Shown here piece after piece: positions 7,810 through 16,438 of a stretch of DNA of 64,000 nt. The translations under genes were made by a program, and so were the position numbers. The notes below the pieces were generated by a model. The model was not told where the DNA came from and ran no database searches. It saw only the letters and a list, made by a program, of their open reading frames with translations. The number at the start of each line of letters is the position of its first letter. Positions within the stretch are counted from its first letter, which is position 1. Origin of the DNA: Candidatus Anammoxibacter sp. (lineage in GTDB: Bacteria; Planctomycetota; Brocadiia; Brocadiales; Anammoxibacteraceae); assembly GCA_021777105.1 (NCBI GenBank), contig JAIQZQ010000031.1, positions 62,001 through 126,000 on the forward strand. The letters are read 5' to 3'.

Positions 7810-10284
7810 ATGAAAAACGAAGACCTTAAATCAAAAAAAGATTCTGCCCTGCGTAAAAGAGCTGAAGAAAAGCTTAAATCATTAAACCTGCCAATTGCGA
7901 ACCTATCCGATGCTGATCTTCGCGCAATGGCGCATGAACTGCAGGTTCATGAGATTGAGCTTGAGATGCAGAATGAGGAGCTCCGCAAGGATCAGATGGT
8001 TATTGCCGATATTAGCAAAAAATATACCGATCTATATGACTTTGCGCCAATAGGTTATTTCACTTTGGATGAAGCAGGGCTAATCCTTGAAGCAAATCTG
8101 ACGGGATCTGAAATGCTGGGTATGGAGAGACAATTGTTAATAGGGAAGCCTTTAGGCTGTTTTGTTGTAAAGGATGATAATGACATTCTCTATTTACATC
8201 GCCGGCGTGTTTTTGAAACGCAAGAGAAACAGATCTGTGAAATAAGAATGTTTCATAAACAGGATAACACACAATTTCACGCTAAACTTGAAAGCAGTGT
8301 AGCGCATGATTCCGTGGCCTGCTCCAACAGGTTATGGGTAATCATTAGTGATATTTCCAAACAAAAAGAGGCGGAAAAAGAGATAAATAAACTATCATGC
8401 GCCATAGAGCAGAGCCCAACTTCAGTTATTATTACCGATCCTAAAGGCAATATTGAGTATGTAAATCCCCAGTTTACAAAAACAACGGGATATTCAAAAG
8501 AAGAAGTTATAGGCGAAAACCCTCGAATATTAAAATCAGGCAGGAATCCGCACGATTTTTACATGAAACTTTGGAGCACAATTACCGCCGGCTATGAATG
8601 GAAAGGGCGATTTAGCAATAGGAAGAAAAACGGCGATATTTACTGGGAATATCAGTCCATAAGCCCGGTTAAAGATGACAAAGGCAATATAACCAACTTT
8701 ATCGCGGTTAAGATAGATGAAACGGAGCGTGTAAAGGCCGAAGAGGAGGCTCTTAAAGCCGGTAGACAATTTGCCAGAATACTGGAAATTTCGCTGGACG
8801 CCATAATTACAGCGGATGAAAAACAGCGCATTGTCATATTTAATAAAGGAGCTGAACATCTTTTTTGCTATACCTCAGCTGAAATTAAAGGCAAACCTTT
8901 AGACATGCTTCTGCCTGAAAGATTTAAGGGGATGCATGGGAAGCATATGGAGGATTTTAGTAAATCCGAAATAACTTTTAAAAGGTTAAATGACAGGCAT
9001 TATCAACTGTTTGGGCTAAGAAAGAGCGGGGATGAATTTCCGGCGGAAATTGCAATCTCAAAATATAGAGAAGACGGCAAAACAATGTTTTCCGCTGTTA
9101 TTCAGGATATTACAGAACGAAGGAAGATGGAGAATGATAGATTCAGGGCGCAGAAGCTTGAATCTGTCGGCGTACTGGCCGGGGGCATTGCCCACGATTT
9201 TAATAATATTTTAACGGCAATTTTGGGCAACACGAATCTAGCGGAAATCCTTTTAAAATCCGGCAATTATGATCAACTTCAAGAGACGCATACAAACATA
9301 GAGAAAGCGGCCGGCAGGGCAAGGGATTTGGCCCAACAACTTCTAACTTTTTCCAAAGGCGGCGAGCCGATTAAAAAGACTGCGCATCTTATTGAGTTAA
9401 TAAAAGACGCTGCTGAGTTCGCAACCAGAGGCTCAAATGTAAAGTGCGAGTTTTCGTTGCCGGACGACTTGTGGCCTGTTGAAGCGGATGAGGGACAGAT
9501 TAATCAGGTAATTAACAATCTTGTTATTAATGCCGCGCATGCAATGCCCAAAGGCGGAGTTGTTAAAGTAAGCGCGGAGAATTGCCCCAAAATTAGTAAA
9601 GACCTTGAAATCTCCTTAACACAGGGAAGATATATAATGATATCAGTTAAGGACTATGGCTTTGGGATAAAAGAGGAACATCTTGCAAATATATTTGACC
9701 CTTATTTTACAACCAAACAGAAAGGTAGCGGCCTCGGGCTGGCGTCATCGTATTCCATTATTATTAAACATAACGGATTAATTACAGTTAACTCAAAAGC
9801 AGGAGAGGGATCAACCTTTTACATATATCTGCCTGCGTCATCAAATGAGATATCAAATGAGAATGAAAAAGAGGATAAACCTTTAGCCGGCGCCGGCAAA
9901 GTATTGATTATGGATGATGACGAGGCAATCAGGTATACGGCAAACCAAACATTGAGCTTTATTGGTTATGAAGTCGAGTGCGCAAATAATGGAAAAGAAG
10001 CTATTGAGATGTATAAAACGGCTAAAGAAAACGGAGCTCCTTTTGACGTTGTTTTAATGGATCTAACCATTCCGGACGGCATGGGCGGCAAAGACACAAT
10101 TATAAAATTGCGGGAGTTTGACCATGCAGTTAAGGCTATTGTAATGAGCGGTTATTCCAATGACCCAATTATGTCTGATTATAAAAGGCATGGTTTTAAT
10201 GGTTTTGTATCCAAACCGTTTATGATTCAGGCGCTGAATGAAGAGTTGCAAAATGTAATTAAAGGGATTACCGCAAATGATTGA
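7810..10284 (+). CDS. Hybrid sensor histidine kinase, PAS-HK-REC
   Basis: An 824-residue soluble hybrid kinase and paralogue of the split kinase upstream; both begin with the same DLKSKK leader and AHELQVHEIELEMQNEEL. The order is three PAS domains (about 65-175, 195-310 and 315-435), a phosphoacceptor helix with GGIAHDFNNILTAI, an ATPase domain with N box NLVINAAHAM and GSGLGLASSYSI, and a C-terminal receiver with phosphoacceptor Asp in LMDLTIPDGMGG. No membrane segment is visible, so sensing is probably cytoplasmic. The start has AGGA eight bases upstream. With no output domain in the receiver, the signal probably passes to another phosphotransfer protein or the adjacent CheB-CheR fusion; that link is inference. 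Confidence 0.9.
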   Translation: MKNEDLKSKKDSALRKRAEEKLKSLNLPIANLSDADLRAMAHELQVHEIELEMQNEELRKDQMVIADISKKYTDLYDFAPIGYFTLDEAGLILEANLTGSEMLGMERQLLIGKPLGCFVVKDDNDILYLHRRRVFETQEKQICEIRMFHKQDNTQFHAKLESSVAHDSVACSNRLWVIISDISKQKEAEKEINKLSCAIEQSPTSVIITDPKGNIEYVNPQFTKTTGYSKEEVIGENPRILKSGRNPHDFYMKLWSTITAGYEWKGRFSNRKKNGDIYWEYQSISPVKDDKGNITNFIAVKIDETERVKAEEEALKAGRQFARILEISLDAIITADEKQRIVIFNKGAEHLFCYTSAEIKGKPLDMLLPERFKGMHGKHMEDFSKSEITFKRLNDRHYQLFGLRKSGDEFPAEIAISKYREDGKTMFSAVIQDITERRKMENDRFRAQKLESVGVLAGGIAHDFNNILTAILGNTNLAEILLKSGNYDQLQETHTNIEKAAGRARDLAQQLLTFSKGGEPIKKTAHLIELIKDAAEFATRGSNVKCEFSLPDDLWPVEADEGQINQVINNLVINAAHAMPKGGVVKVSAENCPKISKDLEISLTQGRYIMISVKDYGFGIKEEHLANIFDPYFTTKQKGSGLGLASSYSIIIKHNGLITVNSKAGEGSTFYIYLPASSNEISNENEKEDKPLAGAGKVLIMDDDEAIRYTANQTLSFIGYEVECANNGKEAIEMYKTAKENGAPFDVVLMDLTIPDGMGGKDTIIKLREFDHAVKAIVMSGYSNDPIMSDYKRHGFNGFVSKPFMIQALNEELQNVIKGITAND

Positions 10285-10293
10285 AAATAATTA

Positions 10294-10356
10294 ATGAAAA
10301 AAGAAGACCTTAAATCAAAAAAAATACAGCGTTGTCGGTTCAAATTCCTGATTTGA
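10294..10356 (+). pseudogene. 5' fossil of a third sensor kinase copy
   Basis: Ten bases after the hybrid kinase stop, a frame opens MKKEDLKSKK, the same leader found at the starts of the two kinases at 5765 and 7810. After about ten codons the sequence stops resembling them and ends at a TGA at 10354-10356, within a GGTTCAA hairpin repeat. It is best read as the surviving 5' end of a third tandem kinase whose body was deleted at or near the repeat. Confidence 0.65.
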
Positions 10357-10509
10357 ACCATATCCGACCTTCGCGCAACTCCAGTTGCGCGTCTGTTTAC
10401 TTTATCCGGGAAACATCAACATAAATCAGTAAAACTTTCATTAATGCATGTATATTCTATACGGAGTATAGTTTGTGTCTGCTTGGTTCAGGTGGAGAGA
10501 CATTGAACC
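10337..10509. repeat. Repeat-rich spacer: two GGTTCAA hairpins and a GCGCAACT palindrome
   Basis: GGTTCAA/TTGAACC pairs occur at 10337-10359 and 10485-10509. Between them is a short perfect hairpin near 10374-10391 (GCGCAACT, two-base loop, AGTTGCGC). The spacer separates the plus-strand kinases from the minus-strand protease-like gene and may act as a terminator region, although no clear T-run follows the stems. Confidence 0.55.
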
Positions 10510-10588
10510 ATCTATTGAGTTAGTTTTTTCATATAGGAGATTTGAACTGACTATACTAATAAAAAGCTATTGAACAAGACGCAAAATA

Positions 10589-10972
10589 CTAACTGTTCAT
10601 TTTACAAGCGGGGATGTTAGGGCTTTCGGGGTTTACGGTTATTGTTCGGCGTGATGGATTTATCACTAAATCCATATCTTCCAAGGGGATAGCTCCCATT
10701 AATACAGAGTCTCCAAGAACCAATGCCCCGGTAAAACAGTTTCGCCCTTCAAACTTTATCTGAATTGGGCTTACATACGGAACAAGGCGCCGTTTTGAAT
10801 CCGCGGTTGTAACTTCTCGCTTTTCGATCTCTTCAAGGCTTAATTGAACAGCTATATGTTCAGGTATACATAAGGTCATTACTCCGGTATCGACTAAAGC
10901 GTTAACAGTTAAATGTTTCAGTCTGTTGTCTCTGGGGTTTATCAACTCTATTTCCGTGTATATAAAACCCAT
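10589..10972 (-). CDS. Clan AA retropepsin-like aspartic protease
   Basis: A 127-residue single-domain protein with the ALVDTGV motif near residue 30 (catalytic DTG) and the paired hydrophobic motif LMGAIPLEDMDLVI near residue 90. These mark the small bacterial clan AA aspartic proteases, which act as homodimers. Substrates are not known. A ribosome site (GGAG) lies nine bases before the ATG. The promoter at 11041-11069 is nearly identical to the vapBC promoter upstream sequence. Such genes often occur in toxin-antitoxin-like contexts, but no partner is seen here. The Ala or Ser usually following DTG is Val here, a minor deviation. Confidence 0.8.
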   Translation of the reverse strand: MGFIYTEIELINPRDNRLKHLTVNALVDTGVMTLCIPEHIAVQLSLEEIEKREVTTADSKRRLVPYVSPIQIKFEGRNCFTGALVLGDSVLMGAIPLEDMDLVINPSRRTITVNPESPNIPACKMNS

Positions 10973-11040
10973 AATCCCGTCTCCATTTCTTTCGTATCCA
11001 AATGACGGCGAACATATAAAATATCCAGATTACCCTTGTA

Positions 11041-11069
11041 ATTTAAACGAATGTATTCTGTTTTGTCAA
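11041..11069 (-). promoter_or_regulatory. Sigma70-type promoter of the aspartic protease gene
   Basis: On the minus strand TTGACA, 17 bases, TTAAAT. The surrounding bases (AATTTAAACGAA and TTTGTCAATG on the plus strand) match those around the vapBC promoter at 1966-1994, so both genes appear to carry copies of the same promoter block. Confidence 0.6.
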
Positions 11070-11182
11070 TGCCAAAGATTGGCGCAGCAAGGAGCCGGCA
11101 AACAAAGGATTATACTGGCGGTAAGTTGAAATACAGGCAGGGATGCCTGTGCTACACTATTTATATGGTTTGGCGATGGTTG

Positions 11183-12268
11183 TTAATTTACCTGCATTGC
11201 GTCTTCCGGGGCCGGTTCAGTTTGTTCTTTGTCGCGGTTTTTTGATTTGGTTTTTTTTAAGGGTTTTTTAATCATCATCGCCCTGGCTTTAGCGTCGTCC
11301 ATGGGCGTTACTTTGAGGACTTTGTCGTATTTCTCATATCCTTTGCGGGTTATCTTTACTTCCGCTATCTCGTCGTCCTGCTCTTTGCTGTAACGGGCTA
11401 CCAACGACGCGGCAAACTCAAGTTTTTCGTCGGTAATTTCGCCTCTGATCATGGCCAATGGGCCCTCGATGTTTGCCATTAACATGAGGTAGTCGCCTTT
11501 TTGCGCTAGAGACTCAATCCTTGTGTTGTCCTCGTCGCGTCTGCCTACTACCAGCTTTGTTGTTGGGTCGATGCGGAAATGCCTGCCAAGTTTCAGGAAC
11601 TGGACGTCGTTAACCGAAGCGTCGCAATGGTCAAGCAACTCTCTCATGCGATATGCGAACTCGGCGTCGGTTAGCAGGCAGCCTCCGGCGGGACATTTGT
11701 AATCTTTAATCTCAAACAGGTCGGCGAGTTGCATCTGCTCCTTGCGGGATCGGCCCTTGATCTCAAGCAATTGTTCCCTGTCAACAAGTCCCTCCTGCTC
11801 GGGGATAGTGGGTTCAAGATGTTTTGCGCAGAGCGGCCTTAAGACATAACCGGTGAGGCCGGCCTCCTGATCGATCTTTTTCATTGCGTCTTTGCGTTGC
11901 GACATGGGCCTTTGGCCAAGCACTTCGCCGGTAAAGACGAACGCGGCGCCAACCTCTTTCATATATTTTGCGGCGGCTTTAAACAGATTAATACGGCAAT
12001 CTATGCAGGGGTTTATGTTTTTGCCGAAACCGAATTTTGGTTTTTTTACTATTTCGATAAGGTCGGCTGTGGCATTTATTACTTTAATGGGCACGCCAAG
12101 TTTTTCAGACACCTTTACGGCCTCAAGTTGGCAACTGTTTGAAGACGTGCATTGGCAGAAAGCGGTGACGATATTCATGGCGATAACCTCTATGCCTTGC
12201 CGTTTCATAATTTCAATGGCAATTGTGCTGTCAAGGCCGCCGGATAGCAACGCAAGGGCTTTAGTCAT
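11183..12268 (-). CDS. PP-loop tRNA thiolase-like protein with NFACT-R-like C-terminus
   Basis: This 361-residue protein begins MTKALALLSGGLDSTIA, an N-type ATP pyrophosphatase loop (SGGLDS). Conserved cysteines follow (NPCIDC and KCPAGGCLLTD). The first 230 residues resemble the ThiI/MnmA class that activates tRNA uridine with ATP and adds sulfur. The C-terminal part (LGRHFRIDPTTKLVVGRRDE) resembles the NFACT RNA-binding domain joined to such enzymes in many anaerobes. It ends in a Lys-rich tail. I took the ATG at 12268; a 59-codon extension overlaps korC and has no family match. It follows korC on the same strand after about 110 bases. Which tRNA base it modifies is not certain. Confidence 0.8.
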   Translation of the reverse strand: MTKALALLSGGLDSTIAIEIMKRQGIEVIAMNIVTAFCQCTSSNSCQLEAVKVSEKLGVPIKVINATADLIEIVKKPKFGFGKNINPCIDCRINLFKAAAKYMKEVGAAFVFTGEVLGQRPMSQRKDAMKKIDQEAGLTGYVLRPLCAKHLEPTIPEQEGLVDREQLLEIKGRSRKEQMQLADLFEIKDYKCPAGGCLLTDAEFAYRMRELLDHCDASVNDVQFLKLGRHFRIDPTTKLVVGRRDEDNTRIESLAQKGDYLMLMANIEGPLAMIRGEITDEKLEFAASLVARYSKEQDDEIAEVKITRKGYEKYDKVLKVTPMDDAKARAMMIKKPLKKTKSKNRDKEQTEPAPEDAMQVN

Positions 12269-12377
12269 TTTTTTATCTCTAATCTGAGGGTTAATTTTAA
12301 ATATGTTATTGAAAGGAATTGAAATTGAAATTGATAAACAGGATTTCTGAGTTGCGGACAAGACGCCGAACGGAGCC

Positions 12378-12950
12378 TTATTGATTGCAAGCAAGTTTCT
12401 CTTTAAAATTTTCACGCACAAACTGTTCGCCGCGTTCCATGGCAAGTTTATTTATCTCAAACAACGAGGCCTTTTTGCCTTTTAACGATGTTCGAAGGCA
12501 ATATAGAAACTGTGACGATGGTATCAAATCCTTAGCGTAGTTATAGGCGCCCATCATAACCATGTTTGAAGCGACAACATTGCCCAACTCGTTCGCTATT
12601 TCAGTGGCCGGAATGTCATACGCGTTTATATCCGTCCGAAAACCGTCAGGCAGATGGACCAATGACGAGTTGTAGAACAGAGATGTATTGCCGTCAAGAC
12701 AGTTTTTAAATTTTTCGAACGACGGGTCGTTCATCATGATGAGAGAGTCGGCGGTTTCAATAACCGGCGAATAAATCTCTTCAGTTGAAATTATAACATG
12801 ATAAAACGCGCTTCCTCCCCGGACTTCAGTCCCGTAAGACGGAAAAAAAGAGACATGTTTGCCGTCCATCATAACTGTTTGCGCCAACAACTTGCCGAAC
12901 AGCATCATTCCTTGCCCGCCGTAACCTGCAAGCACTACCTTTTCTATCAT
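12378..12950 (-). CDS. korC: 2-oxoacid:ferredoxin oxidoreductase gamma subunit
   Basis: A 190-residue gamma subunit of a KorABCD/Vor-type enzyme, with the family start VVLAGYGGQGMMLFGKLLAQ and the segment FPSYGTEVRGGSAFYHVI. Together with the other subunits it catalyses CoA-dependent oxidative decarboxylation of a 2-oxoacid, such as 2-oxoglutarate or a branched-chain 2-oxoacid, with ferredoxin as acceptor, or the reverse. A ribosome site (AAGGA) precedes the ATG. It lies last in the order korD-korA-korB-korC, about 145 bases after korB, and that gap contains a repeat element. Confidence 0.9.
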   Translation of the reverse strand: MIEKVVLAGYGGQGMMLFGKLLAQTVMMDGKHVSFFPSYGTEVRGGSAFYHVIISTEEIYSPVIETADSLIMMNDPSFEKFKNCLDGNTSLFYNSSLVHLPDGFRTDINAYDIPATEIANELGNVVASNMVMMGAYNYAKDLIPSSQFLYCLRTSLKGKKASLFEINKLAMERGEQFVRENFKEKLACNQ

Positions 12951-12989
12951 AATATATCCTTGCTATTCAAACCGCCGTTTAAAACCCGG

Positions 12990-13059
12990 GATAAACTTGA
13001 GTTAAGCGGAAAGTTTTTTTCCGTTTTTACTCATTGTTATCCTTGAAGTGGATAACAAT
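12990..13059. repeat. Family E repeat between korB and korC
   Basis: Two hairpins joined: TTGTTATCC/GGATAACAA, then a CGGAAA/TTTCCG-type stem next to CTTAACTCAAGTTTA. A copy in the opposite orientation lies at 16345-16410. It is inserted within the kor operon. Confidence 0.75.
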
Positions 13060-13094
13060 AGGCCTTTTCTAAATTTCATTTCCCGCAAAAAAAG

Positions 13095-13841
13095 TTAATT
13101 AGCCGACGTTTCCCAATCTTTAAACACGCCCAGAGGAAATGTTTTGGCCATCTCCTCGTCTATAAATCTCATAGATTCCTTCGCGTCCATACGAAAATAT
13201 ACCGGACATGCGGAGAGTATTTCCACTAATGAAAAACCCTTATTTTCAATTTGAGTATTAAAACCTTTAAGCAAAGTCTTCTTGGCTTCGTGAATATTTT
13301 CAGGCGTTGAAGTCGAAACTCTGGCCAAAAAGCTCGGGCCGTCAAGGGCCGACAATAATTCGCACACCTTAATTGGATAGCCGTCGTTTACCGACCTTCC
13401 TTCAGGCGTGGTTATCGTCTTTTGACGCATAATTGTTGTCGGGGCCATTTGCCCGTTTGTCATGCCGTAGACGCCGTTGTTTACAAATATTACCGTTATA
13501 TTCTCTCCCCTGTTCGCGGTGTGTATAATCTCGGCCAGCCCAATAGCGGCCAGATCGCCGTCCCCCTGATACGCGAACACAACATTGTCTGGGTGCACCC
13601 TCTTTATACCCGTGGCAACCGCCGGTGGTCTGCCGTGCGGGGCTTCGCTCATATCAAAATTAAAGTAGTTATAGGCTAAGACCGCGCATCCAACCGGGGC
13701 AAGGCCTATTGTCTTTTCCCTTATGCCAAGCGAGTCAATAACTTCAGCTATTAAACGATGCACAATCCCGTGCCCGCAGCCGGCGCAATAGTGTGTTTGT
13801 GTGTCAAATAATGATTTCGGTTTGGAGAATATCTTTTCCAT
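13095..13841 (-). CDS. korB: 2-oxoacid:ferredoxin oxidoreductase beta subunit
   Basis: A 248-residue thiamine-diphosphate-binding beta subunit. It shows the YCAGCGHGIVHRLI start, the diphosphate-binding GDGDLAAIG, and the NNGVYGMTNGQMAPTT segment typical of KorB and VorA proteins. This subunit binds TPP and carries out decarboxylation with the alpha subunit. It is a short beta form whose iron-sulfur cluster ligands are supplied partly by the separate KorD ferredoxin. It lies between korA and korC, but with gaps of over 140 bases on both sides that contain dispersed repeats, which is unusual inside such an operon. Confidence 0.92.
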   Translation of the reverse strand: MEKIFSKPKSLFDTQTHYCAGCGHGIVHRLIAEVIDSLGIREKTIGLAPVGCAVLAYNYFNFDMSEAPHGRPPAVATGIKRVHPDNVVFAYQGDGDLAAIGLAEIIHTANRGENITVIFVNNGVYGMTNGQMAPTTIMRQKTITTPEGRSVNDGYPIKVCELLSALDGPSFLARVSTSTPENIHEAKKTLLKGFNTQIENKGFSLVEILSACPVYFRMDAKESMRFIDEEMAKTFPLGVFKDWETSAN

Positions 13842-13897
13842 ATTATTTAATTAAAGAGTATTTCAAAAAAACAACTTTATAGTATTAATGTACAGAA

Positions 13898-14043
13898 TCA
13901 AACAAATCAGATTTTCGAAAAATAATATTTACGCATTGTCATATTCACGCGCAAAGAAATAAAACCCTAAAGGGTAAATTCCAACAACATCTACCCGCCG
14001 GAGTTAAGGCTTTAGCCTTTTATTCACTAACAATTTTCGAAAA
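13898..14043. mobile_element. Family B MITE-like element between korA and korB
   Basis: A reverse-orientation copy of the elements at 29438-29607 and 37997-38164. It keeps the TTTTCGAAA end words, the AACCCTAAAGGGTAAATTCC hairpin and the AAGGCTTTAGCCTTTTATTCA hairpin. No reading frame is present. Confidence 0.8.
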
Positions 14044-14074
14044 CCCGGCTGACCGGCTATAAAACCAGCCTGTC

Positions 14075-15160
14075 TTAATTAACTACTTTCAGATTCGAGT
14101 TTGCCGAATCGAGATTTAATTCCTGAATACGGTTATAAATTGCGCTGGGTTTTGGAATGCCGCCGCCTGTTCTTCCATGGAAATAGACAGGACAACGGCC
14201 TTCAACCGCCAGCCTTACATCTTCCACCATTTGTCCCGCGCTCATCTCTATAGTTAAAATGGCCTTTGCCGTCTCTGAAATCCTGCGTATAGCATCGGTT
14301 GGAAATGGCCATAATGAAATCGGCCGCACCATGCCAACCTTTAAATTGCCAAAATCAAAATTCTTCAACACATCTTTGCAAATTCGCGAGGTGGTCCCAT
14401 ACGCAATAAGGACGACATCAGCATCCTGGGCGCGAATCTCTTCGTAACGGACCTCGTTTTTCTCAATCTCTTTGTATTTATCCTGCAAGTGTTTGTTAAA
14501 GACCTCAAGCTCGCCTTTGACCGGATAAAACGATTTGACAAGGTTTCTCTTCCGCCCTTTTGCGCCTGTTAAAGCCCACTCTTTTTTAGGCAAGTCCGAA
14601 ACGCGTTCTTTTTGAAACACAACCGGCTCCATTAACTGCCCGATCTGCGCGTCGCCAAGAATCATAGCGGGATTTCTATATTTATCCGCAACGTCAAACG
14701 CGTCGTACACAAGGTCGGCCGTCTCCTGAACCGACGCGGGAGCGTAGACAATTGTATGGTAATCGCCATGTCCGCCGCCTTTAACGGCCTGAAAATAATC
14801 AGCCTGCGAAGTGGAGATATCGCCAAGTCCGGGCCCGCCTCGCTGTATATTAACAATCAGACATGGCAGCTCGCTGCCTGCAAGATACGAAATGCACTCC
14901 TGTTTCAGGCTAATGCCGGGGCCGGAAGACGACGTCATAGCTCTGGCGCCCGCCGCAGCGCTGCCGTACACCATATTTATAGCCGCCAATTCGCTTTCAG
15001 CCTGAATAAAAACGCCGCCCACCTCAGACATCCTTGTGGCCATATAATTTATCAGCTCATTCTGTGGAGTTATGGGATAGCCGTAATAATATCTGCAACC
15101 TGCCAGTATTGCCGCTTCAGCCGCTGCTTCGTTTCCCGTTAACAGGTGTTTAGTTTCCAT
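14075..15160 (-). CDS. korA: 2-oxoacid:ferredoxin oxidoreductase alpha subunit
   Basis: A 361-residue alpha subunit of the Kor/VorB type. It begins METKHLLTGNEAAAEAAILAG and includes the substrate-side signature GYPITPQNELINYM, the SSSGPGISLKQECIS loop and NIQRGGPGLGD. A C-terminal transketolase-like domain starts near residue 245 (DVVLIAYGTTS). The alpha subunit pairs with KorB to form the active site. Sequence alone does not decide whether the substrate is 2-oxoglutarate, 2-oxoisovalerate or another 2-oxoacid; the compact form resembles VorB. The ATG at 15160 has GGAG upstream; an upstream TTG is less likely. It is 50 bases after korD. Confidence 0.92.
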   Translation of the reverse strand: METKHLLTGNEAAAEAAILAGCRYYYGYPITPQNELINYMATRMSEVGGVFIQAESELAAINMVYGSAAAGARAMTSSSGPGISLKQECISYLAGSELPCLIVNIQRGGPGLGDISTSQADYFQAVKGGGHGDYHTIVYAPASVQETADLVYDAFDVADKYRNPAMILGDAQIGQLMEPVVFQKERVSDLPKKEWALTGAKGRKRNLVKSFYPVKGELEVFNKHLQDKYKEIEKNEVRYEEIRAQDADVVLIAYGTTSRICKDVLKNFDFGNLKVGMVRPISLWPFPTDAIRRISETAKAILTIEMSAGQMVEDVRLAVEGRCPVYFHGRTGGGIPKPSAIYNRIQELNLDSANSNLKVVN

Positions 15161-15210
15161 TGTATATATTATCTCCAAAGGCGCATTCGCCTAAACCATC
15201 CGCGGTATTA

Positions 15211-15417
15211 TTAATCTTTAAAAATCTCTATCGCCATATCAGGGCAAACCGTCGCGCAATTCTTGCAACCGGTGCACTTGCCGTCTTTCTTAAACGCCGC
15301 AATATGAATACCGTAAGCGCTCAACGACTTTGAGACCTCTATTGAATCAAAAGGACATACAGGGATGCATAGCAAACAACCTTTGCAATATTTTTCATTT
15401 ATTTCAATTCTTGGCAT
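15211..15417 (-). CDS. korD: Ferredoxin-type delta subunit of 2-oxoacid oxidoreductase
   Basis: A 68-residue protein with two [4Fe-4S] motifs: CKGCLLCIPVCP near residue 10 and CTGCKNCATVCP near residue 48. It is the electron-transfer subunit of the korDABC enzyme and passes electrons to soluble ferredoxin. The start lies inside the 3' end of the NAD kinase gene, a 14-base overlap that implies translational coupling. Alone it could be any 2x[4Fe-4S] ferredoxin, but its position makes the assignment firm. Confidence 0.9.
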   Translation of the reverse strand: MPRIEINEKYCKGCLLCIPVCPFDSIEVSKSLSAYGIHIAAFKKDGKCTGCKNCATVCPDMAIEIFKD

Positions 15418-16255
15418 ATTCAGGATGTCCCGCCCAGTTTAATTTTTCACGCAAAACTCCGTAAAACGACCTTGCTCCGGTGTCTACTAATTGAAGTTGA
15501 ATATGCGATTTTTCAATGCTTATTAAGTCCCCTTTGCGCAGCTCGGCATAAACCTGCCCGTCAACAGTAAGGCCAATGCCCGCGTAATCGGAAAGTTCTT
15601 CCATCTCAATTTTCACATCCGACGGCACAACCAACGGCCTGTTTGTCAAAGTATGAGGGCATATTGTTGTTATTATAAAAGCATTAAGCTCCGGCGTCAG
15701 AATAGGGCCTCCGGCCGCAAGATTGTGCGCCGTGGAGCCTATCGGGGTAGATACTATAATGCCGTCGCTTCTATAAGTGACAATATCCTGCCCGTCAATC
15801 ATCAATTTTAGAAATATAAGCCTGGATAATGAGGGCCGCGATATAACAACGTCATTTACGCCCAACGATTCCTTTATTATCACTTTCCCGCGCGTAACCT
15901 TGCACTTCAACAACACCCTGGATGATAGCCTGTAACAGCCTTCTAAAATTTTTTCAAGCGATTCCTTAACTCCATCCATTGTAAGCTCGGTTAAAAACCC
16001 AAGGTTGCCCAAGTGCACACCGAGCAACGGTATCTGGTTGTCGCCCAACCTTCTGCATGCGGACAATATCGCGCCGTCGCCTCCGAGGACTATTCCAATA
16101 TCCGCGTTTGTTTGATTTAACGGCTTCTCAATGCCCTTTGCAATATTTATAACTTCAACTATTTTTACTTTGTCCTTGAGCCAGGGCTCAAGTTCTAAAA
16201 CAGTTTTGCTTACTTTTGATTTGCTTAAATTGCCTAAGACTAGTACTTTTTCCAT
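15404..16255 (-). CDS. nadK: NAD kinase
   Basis: A 283-residue ATP-NAD kinase that phosphorylates NAD to NADP in the cytoplasm. The GGDGA motif appears in VLGGDGAILSACRRL near residue 60 with its catalytic Asp, then GVNDVVISR and the glycine-rich TPIGSTAHNLAAGGPIL. Length is normal. It overlaps the downstream korD by 14 bases and is preceded by a repeat-filled gap after dxs. No strong ribosome site is seen before the ATG. Confidence 0.93.
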   Translation of the reverse strand: MEKVLVLGNLSKSKVSKTVLELEPWLKDKVKIVEVINIAKGIEKPLNQTNADIGIVLGGDGAILSACRRLGDNQIPLLGVHLGNLGFLTELTMDGVKESLEKILEGCYRLSSRVLLKCKVTRGKVIIKESLGVNDVVISRPSLSRLIFLKLMIDGQDIVTYRSDGIIVSTPIGSTAHNLAAGGPILTPELNAFIITTICPHTLTNRPLVVPSDVKIEMEELSDYAGIGLTVDGQVYAELRKGDLISIEKSHIQLQLVDTGARSFYGVLREKLNWAGHPEYAKN

Positions 16256-16344
16256 TTTTTGGTTTAAAAATCCTGATAATACGGATTTCCAATTTCCTGA
16301 TAAAAACGCAAAACTGAATTAAAAGCAAAGCCTTTTGTCAATAA

Positions 16345-16410
16345 TTGTTATCCCCATCCGAGGATAACAATGAGTAAAAGCGGAAAAACCTTCCGCTTAA
16401 CCCAAGTTTA
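16345..16410. repeat. Family E repeat between dxs and nadK
   Basis: The same two-hairpin element as at 12990-13059 but inverted. TTGTTATCC/GGATAACAA is followed by TGAGTAAAA, then CGGAA/TTCCG and CTTAACCCAAGTTTA. Confidence 0.75.
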
Positions 16411-16438
16411 GCCGCAAAGCCTGCCGGCTACGTTCAAT

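Noticed and set aside
12269-12445. 59-codon N-terminal extension of the thiolase-like gene
   Set aside because: It overlaps korC in another frame and is absent from the family; the PP-loop protein begins at the ATG at 12268.
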